Under the pieces are notes generated by a model. It had not been told where the DNA came from and did no database searches. It saw nothing but the letters and a program-made list of their open reading frames with translations. A stretch of DNA of 64,000 nucleotides from Burkholderiales bacterium (lineage in GTDB: Bacteria > Pseudomonadota > Gammaproteobacteria > Burkholderiales > Casimicrobiaceae), in contig JAEUPL010000001.1 in NCBI GenBank assembly GCA_016790165.1, positions 1 through 64,000 on the forward strand, given 5' to 3'. The translations under genes were made by a program, and so were the position numbers. Shown here in pieces: positions 9,225 through 18,924 of the stretch (position 1 is its first letter; every line of letters starts with the position of its first letter).

Positions 9225-11900
9225 CTACAGCAACGCGCTCAATGCTCGCCGCTGCGCGTCAATGTCCTCGCCGCGTCGCCTGGCGAGATCGGCCAACTGA
9301 TCGTCGCCCACCTTGCCGACCGTAAAGTACTGCGCGGCCGGGTGTGCGAAATAGAAGCCGCTCACGCTGGCGGGCGGCGTCATGGCAAAGCTCTCGGTGA
9401 GGCCCATGCCGATGGAGGTGGCATTGAGGACGCGGAAGAGGCTCGCTTTTTCACGATGATCCGGGCAGGCGGGGTAACCGGGTGCCGGGCGGATGCCGCG
9501 GTACTTTTCACGGATCAGCGCTTCGTTGTCGAGGTGTTCGTCGTGCGCATAACCCCAGAACTCCTTGCGCACGCGCTCGTGCAGGTGCTCGGCAAACGCC
9601 TCGGCGAGACGGTCCGCCAGCGCCTTGAACAGAATTGCGTTGTAGTCGTCGCCCGCGTTCTCAAACGCCGCCAGCCGCGCGTCGCCGCCGAGGCCGGTGG
9701 TCACGGCGAACAGCCCCAGGTAGTCGGCGTGGCCACTATCGCGGGGCGCGATGAAATCGGCGAGCGCGAAATTAGGACGCCCGGCGTCCTTCGCGGCCTG
9801 CTGGCGAAGCGTGTGAAAGCGCATCGCCACCTCGGTGCGCGCGCCGTCGGCGAAGACGATGATGTCGTCCCCGTCGCTCTGCGCAGGCAGCAAGCCGTAG
9901 GCTGCGTTCGCGGTGAGCCACTTCTCCTGCACGATGCGCTTGAGCATCGCCTGACCGTCGCGGAACACGCGCTGCGCCTCGTCGCCGACGATCTCGTCGT
10001 TGAGGATCTTCGGGTAATTTCCCGCCAGGTCCCAGACGATGAAAAACGGCGTCCAGTCGATGTAAGGTACCAGAGCGGCCAGTGGATAGTCGCGCAGTAG
10101 ATGCACGCCCAGATGTTGCGGTGCCGGCGGCGAATAGCGCAGGTACTCACCGGCAAACGGAAAGAAACGGTTGCTGCGTGCCACGTCCAGCTCGAGCAAC
10201 GGCGTGGCCTGCTTGCTCGCGTGGCGTTCGCGAATTGCCGCGTAATCAGCCGCGGTTTCAGCGACAAAGCCCGGCTTCATCTCGTTGCTCATCAAGGCGG
10301 TAGCGACACCCACCGCGCGCGAGGCGTCGACCACATGCACGACGGGATTCTTGTAGTTCGGTGCAATCTTCACCGCGGTGTGCATGCGCGAAGTCGTTGC
10401 GCCACCAATCAGGAGCGGTACGTGGAAATCGAGCCGGTCCATCTCTTTCGCCACATACGCCATTTCCTCGAGCGACGGCGTGATGAGACCCGACAGTCCG
10501 ATGATGTTGGCGCCGGAGTCCTTGGCCGCCGCGAGAATCTTGTCGCACGGCACCATCACGCCGAGGTCGATCACTTCGTAGTTGTTGCACTGGAGGACCA
10601 CACCGACGATGTTCTTGCCGATATCGTGCACGTCGCCCTTCACGGTTGCGAGCACGATCTTGCCCTTCGTCTTCGCCTCGGTGCCCAGCAGGCGCTTTTC
10701 TTCCTCGATGAACGGCACCAGATGCGCCACCGCCTGCTTCATCACGCGCGCCGATTTGACGACCTGCGGCAGGAACATCTTGCCCTGTCCGAACAGATCA
10801 CCGACAACGTTCATGCCGTCCATGAGCGGACCTTCGATGACCTGCAGGGGGCGTTCGAAGCTCAGTCGGGATTCCTCGGTGTCCTCGACGATGAACGTGT
10901 TGATGCCCTTGACCAATGCGTGCTTGAGACGCTCGTTGACCGGCAGTTCACGCCAGCCGAGATCCTCGACCCTGGCCTTGCCGCCGCCCTTCACGGTGTC
11001 TGCGAACGCGAGCATGCGTTCGGTGGCGTCGGGACGCCGATTGAGAATGACATCCTCGCAGTGCTCGCGCAATGCCGGATCAAGCTCGTCGTAGATGCCG
11101 ATTTGCCCGGCGTTGACGATGCCCATGGTGAGCCCGGCCTTGATCGCGTGATACAGGAACACGGTATGCAACGCCTCGCGCACATGGTCGTTGCCGCGGA
11201 AGCTGAACGACATGTTGGAGATGCCACCCGACGTCTTCGCGCCGGGCAGATGCTGGTGAATCCAGCGCACCGCCTCAATGAAATCAACACCGTAGTTGTT
11301 GTGCTCTTCAAGGCCGGTGGCGAGTGCGAACACATTCGGGTCGAAGATGATGTCCTCGGCCGGGAAACCGACGCCGTCGACCAGCAGTCGGTACGCGCGT
11401 TGGCAAATCGCGATCTTGCGCTGGTACGTATCGGCCTGGCCCGTCTCGTCAAACGCCATGACCACTGCGGCCGCCCCGTAGCGACGAAGCAGCCGCGCCT
11501 GACGGATGAAGTTGTCTTCGCCTTCCTTGAGCGAGATTGAGTTCACGACGCTCTTGCCCTGAACGCACTTGAGGCCGGCCTCAATCACTTCCCATTTCGA
11601 CGAATCAATCATCACCGGCACCCGCGAAATATCGGGCTCGGTTGCGATGATGTTCAGGAACTTCACCATCGCGGCCTTGCTGTCGAGCATGGCCTCGTCC
11701 ATGTTGACGTCGATGATCTGTGCGCCGTTGGCCACCTGCTGCCGTGCGACTTCCACGGCGCCGGCGAAATCGTCGTTGAGGATCAGTTTGGCGAAGGCGC
11801 GCGAGCCGGTGACGTTGGTACGCTCACCGACATTGACAAACAGGGAATCGGGGCCAATCTCCAGTGGTTCGAGGCCCGAGAGGTGCATGACGTGTGACAT
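9225..11900 (-). CDS. metH: cobalamin-dependent methionine synthase lacking the homocysteine domain
   Basis: An 891-residue protein matching the last two-thirds of MetH: the pterin-binding domain from the N terminus ([16 protein letters not shown]), the B12 cap and Rossmann domain with DVHDIGKN near residue 423 (the histidine coordinates cobalt), and the reactivation domain at the C terminus. Full MetH is about 1,230 residues; the missing part is the N-terminal homocysteine/zinc module. Split MetH is known in betaproteobacteria, but the separate homocysteine subunit, often adjacent, is not in this window. It starts at ATG 11900. The reaction is methyl transfer from methyltetrahydrofolate to homocysteine once the partner is present. 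Confidence 0.93.
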   Translation of the reverse strand: MSHVMHLSGLEPLEIGPDSLFVNVGERTNVTGSRAFAKLILNDDFAGAVEVARQQVANGAQIIDVNMDEAMLDSKAAMVKFLNIIATEPDISRVPVMIDSSKWEVIEAGLKCVQGKSVVNSISLKEGEDNFIRQARLLRRYGAAAVVMAFDETGQADTYQRKIAICQRAYRLLVDGVGFPAEDIIFDPNVFALATGLEEHNNYGVDFIEAVRWIHQHLPGAKTSGGISNMSFSFRGNDHVREALHTVFLYHAIKAGLTMGIVNAGQIGIYDELDPALREHCEDVILNRRPDATERMLAFADTVKGGGKARVEDLGWRELPVNERLKHALVKGINTFIVEDTEESRLSFERPLQVIEGPLMDGMNVVGDLFGQGKMFLPQVVKSARVMKQAVAHLVPFIEEEKRLLGTEAKTKGKIVLATVKGDVHDIGKNIVGVVLQCNNYEVIDLGVMVPCDKILAAAKDSGANIIGLSGLITPSLEEMAYVAKEMDRLDFHVPLLIGGATTSRMHTAVKIAPNYKNPVVHVVDASRAVGVATALMSNEMKPGFVAETAADYAAIRERHASKQATPLLELDVARSNRFFPFAGEYLRYSPPAPQHLGVHLLRDYPLAALVPYIDWTPFFIVWDLAGNYPKILNDEIVGDEAQRVFRDGQAMLKRIVQEKWLTANAAYGLLPAQSDGDDIIVFADGARTEVAMRFHTLRQQAAKDAGRPNFALADFIAPRDSGHADYLGLFAVTTGLGGDARLAAFENAGDDYNAILFKALADRLAEAFAEHLHERVRKEFWGYAHDEHLDNEALIREKYRGIRPAPGYPACPDHREKASLFRVLNATSIGMGLTESFAMTPPASVSGFYFAHPAAQYFTVGKVGDDQLADLARRRGEDIDAQRRALSALL

Positions 11901-11952
11901 GCACCTATTTTCTCATCAGCGCGGGGCTTCACCCCCGCCGGGCAGTGGTGCG

Positions 11953-13155
11953 TTACGAACAGCTTCGAACGCGGAATTCAACGCGCCGGTCGATCGCATC
12001 GGTGGCGTCGTTCGCCCCGGTGCCAACGATGGTGTCCTGAAATCCTCGACCTGCGGCCTTGAATCGAGTACGCGCGTCGCGTGAGGTTTGGGCGATCAAT
12101 CCAACAATGCCTTCGGCGCGCTGCAGCGAAAGCCGCTCGTTGTAGTCGGCGCTACCGGACTTGCTGGCGTGGCCAGTGACATCCACGCAGCGCTCCTTGC
12201 TGGACACCACTTGCCCGATCGACTTGAGCCACAATCGATACTGCGTGGGCAAATCTCCACTGTCGACGAACGCGGTGGCGCCGACCTTGAACAGCAGCTT
12301 CACTGACAGGCTGCCGGCCTCCACGCTGGCGGCCACCAATTCAGCAAACGCTTGTTCCGCCTCGGTGGTGCGGCCCTGCTTCCAGTAGGTCTGATAGAGC
12401 CCGGTGAGCGCCGCCGGGTGGTCTTTTGACATGGCCTTCGCGCGCACGAATCCGCGCTCGGCGTCGTCGTAACGCCCCGCCTCATAGGCAGTGATGGCGT
12501 CAGACACGGCGGACTGCAGCAGCAACTCGCCATCAATCACGCGACCCTGACCACCCACAGCACCAGCGCGCTCCTGATGCCTTTTGTCGGTGAAATACAT
12601 CGGCGCATCCTTGAAGAACGCCGTGGGTTCCGAATTGAATTGCGCCGCGTTGAGGTAGGTGCGCACGCGCGTGAACACGCGCCCGGTGCTTGACTCCACC
12701 AGCGCCACCTGCAACCGCATCCACTGGCCGGGTTGCGTGGCCTCGCCAGGGGCGGGCGTGCTGTGGCTGGCGAGTAGCGCCCACTGCGCGGTGTTGGCGC
12801 TGGTGATGTCGAGTGGCACAAAGCGAAGCGGTGCCATGGACTGCGTCAGCGCAGCGGCGAGTTGCTGCTGCAGGGCGCGGCCCGACGCGGTGATTTCCGC
12901 GGACTGTGCATTGAAAAATTCCTCGACTGGCACCACGGGCTGATCGGGGCGAGGGGTGTTCACCAGTTGCTCCGCCACCGTGCGCGCCAGGAAATTCACC
13001 GCGCTGGGCGCATCCGCGTGGTAGCGAATCTCGATCGGGGGCAGCGGCTTTGGCGCGGGCGGAGGCGGAGGCGTCTGACAGGCTGAGAGCAGCAGCGCAG
13101 CGGCGACCAGCGCGACACGCGACAAACTGAGTTTGACCATCGGATTGCGACGCAC
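11953..13155 (-). CDS. OmpA-like lipoprotein with TPR-like region
   Basis: A 400-residue lipoprotein: signal peptide with lipobox LLSAC (C26), a proline run, a middle region with two helical TPR-like units (AYEAGRYDDAERGFVRAK; YQTYWKQGRTTEAEQAFAEL), and a C-terminal OmpA-type peptidoglycan-binding segment (VDVTGHASKSGSADYNERLS). The start is the GTG at 13155 with GGGAGG 5 nt upstream; ATG 13140 is the alternative. It directly follows a membrane Ser/Thr kinase on the same strand. Such kinase/OmpA-lipoprotein pairs suggest envelope sensing, which is inference. It is probably anchored in the outer membrane, facing the periplasm. Confidence 0.75.
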   Translation of the reverse strand: MRRNPMVKLSLSRVALVAAALLLSACQTPPPPPAPKPLPPIEIRYHADAPSAVNFLARTVAEQLVNTPRPDQPVVPVEEFFNAQSAEITASGRALQQQLAAALTQSMAPLRFVPLDITSANTAQWALLASHSTPAPGEATQPGQWMRLQVALVESSTGRVFTRVRTYLNAAQFNSEPTAFFKDAPMYFTDKRHQERAGAVGGQGRVIDGELLLQSAVSDAITAYEAGRYDDAERGFVRAKAMSKDHPAALTGLYQTYWKQGRTTEAEQAFAELVAASVEAGSLSVKLLFKVGATAFVDSGDLPTQYRLWLKSIGQVVSSKERCVDVTGHASKSGSADYNERLSLQRAEGIVGLIAQTSRDARTRFKAAGRGFQDTIVGTGANDATDAIDRRVEFRVRSCS

Positions 13156-13230
13156 AAGTACCTCCCCGGGGCGAAATCGGTCGTGGCTCGCAATAGTATC
13201 GCCGTTGGCCACGCGGCCAGCGCGCAGGTG

Positions 13231-14871
13231 TTATCGGCAGGCGCGTAGGCGGGCATGCTCGGCTTCGGTCAAATCGACCGTGCCGAGCGAGAGTTTTGCC
13301 ATGAGCCGGTCGCAGTCGGCGTCGCGCGAGGGGCGCGGCGCCGCCACGGGGGCGGCGACCGTATCCCGCTCTGCAGCGGTATCGGGGAGTGGGCTGTCGT
13401 CCGCGTTTCGCTTACGTTCAACCCCCGATTTCTGCTTTGGCGCATCGGAGGAGACCGTCGGAGCCGGCCCTTTGAATGTGGCGGGTGCAGGTGGTGTCGC
13501 AGACGATTCCGTGCGGCTGGGTGGCGTGGGTGGCGTGGGCGGCGCCGCAGCGCCGCCGCCCGGCGCCACACTCGTCTCGCGCGGGTTAGTGGATGGGTCC
13601 GACTCAGTGGGGCGAGTGGGTGTCGTCGGCGCGACAGCCGGTGGCGCATCGCTCGAGCGGCCCACGGCTGACCCCGGGCGCTGCAGCAACCACCAGAGCA
13701 GACCTCCCGCACAGAGCAGTGCCAGCGCGACCACCAGCGCGCTGCGCCGTCGACCGGTGGGCGACGGGGGCGCAGGGGTCGTGGCTGCCGCAGACGCGGT
13801 CGGCTGTGGCTTCGCCATCGACGAAAAGCGCTCCGGGGTTGGCTGAGGCGGTTTGCTCAACTCACTGCCAGTCGTGTCCGCACCTGTGGGTCGGGCGCTC
13901 GTACCATCCCGCTCGTCCGCACCCGCATCGGCAGGTCGCACGATGTGTGTTTGCAGCCGCGTCACGGGCGATCTTGCTGACCAGCCGAGCGCGGCGCACA
14001 GCGCGGCGACACTGCGAAACCGGTCCTCGGGCCGCACGGCGAGCGCGCGCTTCACGGCCGCGATGAACAGCGCCGAATAGCGCCCGCGGGTGGCATCGTC
14101 AAAGGCCGTCAGGCTGTCGAACATCATGCGGTTGACCGCCTGCGGCGGGGGGCCACCCATCGTCAGGAAGTACATCACCGCGCCAAGGCCATACACGTCC
14201 GTCCATGGGCCTTGCTCGAGCGATCCGTCGTCGGCGTATTGCTCGATCGGCGCGTAGCCCGGTTTGAGCACCGTTGTCAAAGACTGCGTGGCGCCCGCCA
14301 CCACCGTGCGCGCCGCGCCGAAGTCCAGCAGGACTGGCGCGCCGTTCGGCATGATCAGAATATTGTCGGGCGACACATCCCGATGCAGCACGTTTTGTTC
14401 ATGCAGCTCGCGCACCGCGTCGCATACCGGTTGCAGGTAGCTGCGGATCTGTTCTTCGCCGTAACCCGCCACCGCATCCGGAGACTTGCGCAGCTCGCGC
14501 AGCGAGGTGCCTGGGTAGTAGCGCATCGCCATGTAGGCCGTGCCGTTTTGCTCCCAGACGCGATACACCTCAAGCAGCGCTGGGTGCGAGAACTGTGCTT
14601 GCAGCCGTGCTTCACGCAGGAAGCTGTGCAAGCCGGCGGTGAAACCTTCGCGGTGGCCTTGCGAGCGCGGCACGACGGTGTGCGTCGCAGCTCGCGCTGC
14701 GATGGCGCTGGGCAAGTACTCCTTGATCGCGACGGTACGGTCCAGCGTTTCCTCGCGAGCGAGGTAGACCGTTCCAAAGCCGCCCGCACCAATCACGCCG
14801 GTCACGACGAAATCGTCCAGCCGCGTGCCAGGGGGCAGCGCGTCAGGGAACGCGTTGGCGGACTCGGTCAT
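13231..14871 (-). CDS. membrane-anchored Hanks-type Ser/Thr protein kinase
   Basis: A 546-residue protein. Kinase domain at about 20-290: glycine loop GAGGFGTV, lysine in VAIKEYL, catalytic HRDVSPDN near 165, DFGAAR near 184 and the APIEQY/TDVYGLG segments. A proline-rich linker, a single membrane helix (about 380-398) and a low-complexity Pro/Thr/Ser periplasmic tail follow, ending in a charged segment with two cysteines. No PASTA repeats are present. ATG 14871. It sits upstream of the OmpA-like lipoprotein in the same direction, with a 75-bp gap, and is probably co-transcribed. Confidence 0.88.
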   Translation of the reverse strand: MTESANAFPDALPPGTRLDDFVVTGVIGAGGFGTVYLAREETLDRTVAIKEYLPSAIAARAATHTVVPRSQGHREGFTAGLHSFLREARLQAQFSHPALLEVYRVWEQNGTAYMAMRYYPGTSLRELRKSPDAVAGYGEEQIRSYLQPVCDAVRELHEQNVLHRDVSPDNILIMPNGAPVLLDFGAARTVVAGATQSLTTVLKPGYAPIEQYADDGSLEQGPWTDVYGLGAVMYFLTMGGPPPQAVNRMMFDSLTAFDDATRGRYSALFIAAVKRALAVRPEDRFRSVAALCAALGWSARSPVTRLQTHIVRPADAGADERDGTSARPTGADTTGSELSKPPQPTPERFSSMAKPQPTASAAATTPAPPSPTGRRRSALVVALALLCAGGLLWWLLQRPGSAVGRSSDAPPAVAPTTPTRPTESDPSTNPRETSVAPGGGAAAPPTPPTPPSRTESSATPPAPATFKGPAPTVSSDAPKQKSGVERKRNADDSPLPDTAAERDTVAAPVAAPRPSRDADCDRLMAKLSLGTVDLTEAEHARLRACR

Positions 14872-15002
14872 GATCGGGGGTTGGAGGGACGGCGATGAAT
14901 GCGTTGTTGCGGCGGGCGCATCCTATCACCGCATCCTAACGATTCAGGCGGCGACCGCGCCGCCACAGTGTTTCAGAGGGTTACGCCGAAGCATTCAGGC
15001 GG

Positions 15003-16541
15003 TCAATGCGCCTCAATGAGGCTGCGCCCGGTCATCTCGGCGGGTTGCGGCACACCCATCATCGCCAGCAGCGTGGGTGCGACATCGCGCAAGGCGCCAC
15101 CACCGCGTATCCTCACTGCGTTCCCCGCGCCCACGCAGACGACCGGAACCTTGTCGGTGGTGTGCTGGGTATGCGCCTGATTGGCTGCCGCGTCAAACAT
15201 CTGTTCACAGTTGCCGTGGTCGGCCGTGATCAACACTTGCACGCCGGCGGCGCGCGCCGCAGCGAGTACGCGCGCCAGACAGGCGTCGAGCGTCTCCACC
15301 GCCGTCACCGCAGCGGCCAGCACACCCGTGTGTCCGACCATGTCGCCATTGGCGTAATTGCAGATGATGGCGGCGTAGTGCCTGGACTCGATCGCAGTGA
15401 TCAATTTGTCGGTCACTTCCGGCGCGCTCATTTCCGGCTTCAGGTCGTAGGTTTCGACCTTGGGCGATGGCACCAGAATGCGATCCTCGCCGGCATATGG
15501 CTGCTCGCGACCGCCCGAGAAGAAGTAGGTGACGTGCGCATACTTTTCCGTTTCGGCAATGCGGAGTTGTTTCAACTGGGCCGTGGCCAGCACTTCGCCC
15601 AGTCCATTGACGATGGGGTCGTTGCGGAACGCCGTGGGCAGGTGCGCATAAGCGTCTCCATAGTGCGACAGGCAGACAAATCCCGCGAGCTTCGGCATGC
15701 GGCGGGGAAAACCGTTGAAGTTTTCGTCGGTCAGTGCGGTCGTCAGTTCGCGAGCGCGGTCGGCCCGGAAGTTCATGAACACCACGACATCTCCGTCCTT
15801 GATGGGCGCGCCGTGGCTAACGACCGTCGGCTGCACAAATTCATCGCTCTCGTCGCGTGCATACGCTGCGTCGAGCGCCGCTTTCGCCGTGGGCGCGTGG
15901 CGTGCAGAGGCGGCCTCGACCAGCGCGTGATAGGCGGGCTCGACCCGTTCCCAGCGCTTGTCGCGATCCATCGCGTAGAAGCGCCCGCTGACCGTGGCGA
16001 TACGGGCACCGGTCTCGGCGCAAACCGTCTGCATCGCCTCAATCGAGGGCGCGGCGCTCTTGGGAGGCATGTCGCGGCCGTCGAGGATCGCGTGCACGGC
16101 GATGGACGGCACATTGTGCGCGGCCGCCATGCGCACAAAGGCATGAATGTGGCGCTCGTGTGAGTGCACGCCACCCGGCGACAGCAGGCCAATGACATGC
16201 AACTTGCCTCCGGATTTGACGGCCGCATCGCACGCGCCGGCGAGTGCTGCGTTTTGCGTGAACTCACCGGTTTCAATCGCATGATCGACCCGCGTCAAGT
16301 CCTGGTAGACCACCCGGCCGGCGCCGAGATTGAGGTGGCCGACTTCAGAGTTGCCGAATTGCCCGTCGGGCAAGCCGACGTAATGTTCAGACGCGTCGAT
16401 CAGGCCATGCGGACAGTCGCGCAAGAGGGCATCCCACGTGGGCTTTCGGGCGAGTGCGACGGCGTTGTCTGGCGCCGCTTCGCGGTGGCCGAAGCCGTCA
16501 AGGATGATCAGAACGACAGGGCGGACGGCGGCGGCACTCAT
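15003..16541 (-). CDS. gpmI: 2,3-bisphosphoglycerate-independent phosphoglycerate mutase
   Basis: A 512-residue iPGM converting 3-phosphoglycerate to 2-phosphoglycerate in glycolysis, in the cytoplasm. Seen: the first metal-binding aspartate in LIILDGFGHR, the phosphoserine nucleophile in GNSEVGH (S65), the histidines of HSHERH and the second metal set in TADHGNCEQM. Length is typical. ATG 16541. It is divergent from the rhodanese-grxC-secB cluster, a conserved betaproteobacterial arrangement. Confidence 0.96.
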   Translation of the reverse strand: MSAAAVRPVVLIILDGFGHREAAPDNAVALARKPTWDALLRDCPHGLIDASEHYVGLPDGQFGNSEVGHLNLGAGRVVYQDLTRVDHAIETGEFTQNAALAGACDAAVKSGGKLHVIGLLSPGGVHSHERHIHAFVRMAAAHNVPSIAVHAILDGRDMPPKSAAPSIEAMQTVCAETGARIATVSGRFYAMDRDKRWERVEPAYHALVEAASARHAPTAKAALDAAYARDESDEFVQPTVVSHGAPIKDGDVVVFMNFRADRARELTTALTDENFNGFPRRMPKLAGFVCLSHYGDAYAHLPTAFRNDPIVNGLGEVLATAQLKQLRIAETEKYAHVTYFFSGGREQPYAGEDRILVPSPKVETYDLKPEMSAPEVTDKLITAIESRHYAAIICNYANGDMVGHTGVLAAAVTAVETLDACLARVLAAARAAGVQVLITADHGNCEQMFDAAANQAHTQHTTDKVPVVCVGAGNAVRIRGGGALRDVAPTLLAMMGVPQPAEMTGRSLIEAH

Positions 16542-16668
16542 GGCGGGGGCTTGACTAAGACGTGGACGCCTACAATTCTAGGCTTCCGGCGGCGCAAATT
16601 TGTGCGCCGCATCAATTCTGCAAAGGTTTGTGCCGCCCCGTCAGGGATGCGGCATCGCAATTTCTGTC

Positions 16669-17082
16669 ATGCAATTTCTCTACAACAACTGGATGCTCGT
16701 GCTGATCATGCTGATGTCAGGCGCGATGCTCGTTTTTCCCCTGATCCAGCGTCGCGCGTCGGGCATGGCCGAGATTGGCAGCGTGCGTCTGACGCAATTG
16801 GTCAATCGCGAGGGCGCCGGTGTTCTCGACATCCGCGAAACCCGCGAAATGAGCAGCGGCAAGATCGTGGGCGCGCTGCACGTGCCGCTGTCCCAGCTCA
16901 AGGACAGGGTGGCTGATCTGGGCTTCGACAAGAGCAAGCCGCTGGTCGTCTATTGCGCGCGCGGTCAGCGCTCACTGATGGCGGGGGGTACCTTGAAAGC
17001 GGCCGGCTACACCCAATTGTTCAGTCTGGCCGGTGGCTTCAAGTCATGGACTGAAGCCGGTCTGCCCGTTGAGAAAGTCTAA
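16669..17082 (+). CDS. membrane-anchored rhodanese-like sulfurtransferase
   Basis: 137 residues: one N-terminal membrane helix (about 5-25), then a single rhodanese domain with active-site loop CARGQRS (C96), expected to carry persulfide sulfur. The start ATG 16669 (MQFLYNN) is chosen because the membrane anchor begins there; a longer frame upstream has poor composition. It is first gene of a cluster with grxC (9-bp gap) and secB, an arrangement common in betaproteobacteria. The sulfur acceptor is unknown. Confidence 0.88.
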   Translation: MQFLYNNWMLVLIMLMSGAMLVFPLIQRRASGMAEIGSVRLTQLVNREGAGVLDIRETREMSSGKIVGALHVPLSQLKDRVADLGFDKSKPLVVYCARGQRSLMAGGTLKAAGYTQLFSLAGGFKSWTEAGLPVEKV

Positions 17083-17091
17083 GGTGCCCTG

Positions 17092-17349
17092 ATGGCCAAA
17101 GTTGTGATGTATTCCACCGCTGTGTGCCCCTACTGCATTCAGGCTGAGCGCCTGTTGAAGGCCAAGGGGGTGGACACGATCGACAAAATTCGCGTCGATC
17201 TGCAACCCGAGCAACGCGATCTCATGATCGAGAAGACGGGACGCCGAACGGTCCCGCAGATCTTCATCGGCGAGGTGCATGTTGGCGGTTTTGACGATCT
17301 TTCTGCGCTCGACCGTGCGGGTGGACTCGACCCGCTGCTCGCCGCCTGA
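17092..17349 (+). CDS. grxC: glutaredoxin 3
   Basis: An 85-residue dithiol glutaredoxin: redox motif C12-P-Y-C15, cis-proline loop RTVPQIFIG and glutathione-binding VGGFDDLSALD. It reduces disulfides and mixed glutathione disulfides in the cytoplasm. It lies 9 bp behind the rhodanese and ahead of secB, consistent with one operon. Confidence 0.95.
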   Translation: MAKVVMYSTAVCPYCIQAERLLKAKGVDTIDKIRVDLQPEQRDLMIEKTGRRTVPQIFIGEVHVGGFDDLSALDRAGGLDPLLAA

Positions 17350-17436
17350 CAGCCGTTGCCAGCGCCAATCCAGCCCGTCGCCACGGGCTAGAATGATCGG
17401 CTAAGCTCACATTCAAACCGTTTCCGAAAGATCGCC

Positions 17437-17916
17437 ATGGCCGACGCGCCCACCCAGCAACAAGACCCGAACGCACCGCATTTCTCCATCGAAAAAATCT
17501 ACGTCAAGGACATCTCGGTCGAAAATCCGAACGCGCCACAAAGCTATCTCTGGCGTGAGTCGCCCACCGTTGAAATCGGGCTCGAGCAGGAACAGAACGC
17601 CATTGAGGACGGTTTTCACAACGTGGTCGTCAAGGTCACCGTGACGGCGACGATCGCCGACAAGACCATGTTTCTGGTCGAGGCGGCGATGGGCGGCATC
17701 TTCCAGATTCGCAACATTCCTGAGCCCGAACTCCAGCCGTTGCTGGCCGTGCATTGCGCCAACATCATCTTCCCGTATGTGCGCGAACTGATTTCAGACG
17801 CGGTGCAGCGCATGGGCTACCCCGCGATCTACCTGCAGCCGATCAACTTCGAAGGCATTTATCAGGCGCGCGTGCAACAACAGCTTGAGCAGGCCGCTGC
17901 GGCGACCAAGCAGTAA
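17437..17916 (+). CDS. secB: protein-export chaperone SecB
   Basis: 159 residues, full length. Family landmarks are FSIEKIYVKDISVENP, a beta-rich core (VKVTVTATIADKTMFLVEA) and the C-terminal FPYVRELISDAVQRMGYPAIYLQPINF. The tetramer holds preproteins unfolded and passes them to SecA. Co-oriented with grxC in the usual order; the gene gpsA often found next is absent here, replaced by an SH3 protein 13 bp downstream. Confidence 0.96.
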   Translation: MADAPTQQQDPNAPHFSIEKIYVKDISVENPNAPQSYLWRESPTVEIGLEQEQNAIEDGFHNVVVKVTVTATIADKTMFLVEAAMGGIFQIRNIPEPELQPLLAVHCANIIFPYVRELISDAVQRMGYPAIYLQPINFEGIYQARVQQQLEQAAAATKQ

Positions 17917-17929
17917 CCAGACCGCCTTC

Positions 17930-18409
17930 ATGCGCCGCGCCATCGCATCAACCCGTCGCTGTGCATTGACCGTCGTTGCGTGCGCGGCGACGGCCCTGGC
18001 GACGAGCGCCGCGCTGGCCGAATTTCGGCAAATCAGCGAGAACGTCGCGATTGGTTACGAGGGGCCGTCAGCGAAGGCGACCCGGCAATTTCTCTACAGT
18101 CGTGGCACACCGCTTGAAGTGGTGGTGCAGATTGAAGGTTGGGTCAAGGTGCGCGACGCTCAGGGAACGCTCGCCTGGGTCGAGAAGAAGGTGCTCGCCG
18201 AGCGCAATACAGTGCTCGTGAAGGTGCCCGTGGCTGAGGTGTATGCCGCGCCCGACGCTGCCAGTCCGATTGTGTTTCGCGCCGACAACGGCGTGATGCT
18301 GCAACTCGTCGCACAGCAACCCACCGGGACGCTCGGCGCCTGGGCGCAAGTTCGGCACCGTGACGGCCAGAGCGGCTATGTCCGCCTGGACGCGGTGTTC
18401 GGCCTGTAG
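17930..18409 (+). CDS. secreted bacterial SH3-domain protein
   Basis: 159 residues: Sec signal peptide (MRRAIASTRRCALTVVACA, cleavage near ALA), then two SH3-like repeats, the first around TPLEVVVQIEGWVKVRDAQG and the second around APDAASPIVFRADNGV with GYVRLDAVFGL. Such domains bind cell-wall peptides or act as periplasmic scaffolds. ATG 17930 lies 13 bp after secB and is probably part of that transcript. Precise role unknown. Confidence 0.8.
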   Translation: MRRAIASTRRCALTVVACAATALATSAALAEFRQISENVAIGYEGPSAKATRQFLYSRGTPLEVVVQIEGWVKVRDAQGTLAWVEKKVLAERNTVLVKVPVAEVYAAPDAASPIVFRADNGVMLQLVAQQPTGTLGAWAQVRHRDGQSGYVRLDAVFGL

Positions 18410-18615
18410 CGCCTGAGTCCAGTCCAACCGATACACCGCCGCGCCCGCACCGCATTGCGTTGACGGGGCGATAGCCATTCGCGCCAGATTCCTCCGGTTC
18501 TTCGCCGCAGCGATGGACAGCGCGCGGCAGCCGCAGTAGAACTCGTGCGAACGCGTCGTCGACGCGCGGCGCGGGCCGAGGTTCGCGCTTCATCACTGTC
18601 AAACTGGAGTTTCCC

Positions 18616-18849
18616 ATGAGTGTCGCCCGTGTCACCGAAATCATCGCTTCGTCAAAGAAGAGCTTTGACGATGCCATCAGTACCGGCGTGGATCGCGCCT
18701 GCAAGACCTTGCAAAACGTCGAAGGTGCCTGGGTGCAGGATCAAAAAGTGATCATCAAGAAGGGCAAGATCGTCGAGTATCGCGTCAATCTCAAGGTGGG
18801 GGTGATAGCGATTTCGATGCAAAAAGTCCCGGTCTATGACAAGGGTTAA
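18616..18849 (+). pseudogene. dodecin, C terminus replaced by transposon end
   Basis: The first 61 codons encode a normal dodecin (SVARVTEIIASSKKSFDDAI, KTLQNVEGAWVQDQKV, GKIVEYRVNLKV), a small dodecameric flavin-binding protein. At 18799 the reading frame enters the left inverted repeat of the Tn3-family transposon and continues for 16 foreign residues (GVIAISMQKVPVYDKG) to a stop at 18849. The native end (TFILAE and stop) is stranded at 47749-47769; joining both sides across one copy of AGGTG restores a 67-residue dodecin. GGAG lies 6 nt before ATG 18616. The chimera may still fold, since a beta-strand-like sequence replaces the lost final strand, but this is uncertain. Confidence 0.9.
18799..18836 (+). 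repeat. left terminal inverted repeat (IRL)
   Basis: It begins GGGGTGATAGCGATTTC and continues TGCAAAAAGTCCCGGTC. The 4-G start and 38-bp length are typical of the Tn3 family. It is translated in frame as the foreign tail of the dodecin. Confidence 0.93.
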
Positions 18850-18924
18850 CCCGCATCATTTGACCCAATCCCACAACGGGTGACTCGGCATATAGTTCGA
18901 CGCTCCATTGAACGGGGAGCTATC

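Noticed and set aside
10101-11540. Long open frame (479 codons) on the plus strand opposite metH
   Set aside because: It is the shadow of metH on the opposite strand; composition is His/Arg-rich and no ribosome binding site precedes it.
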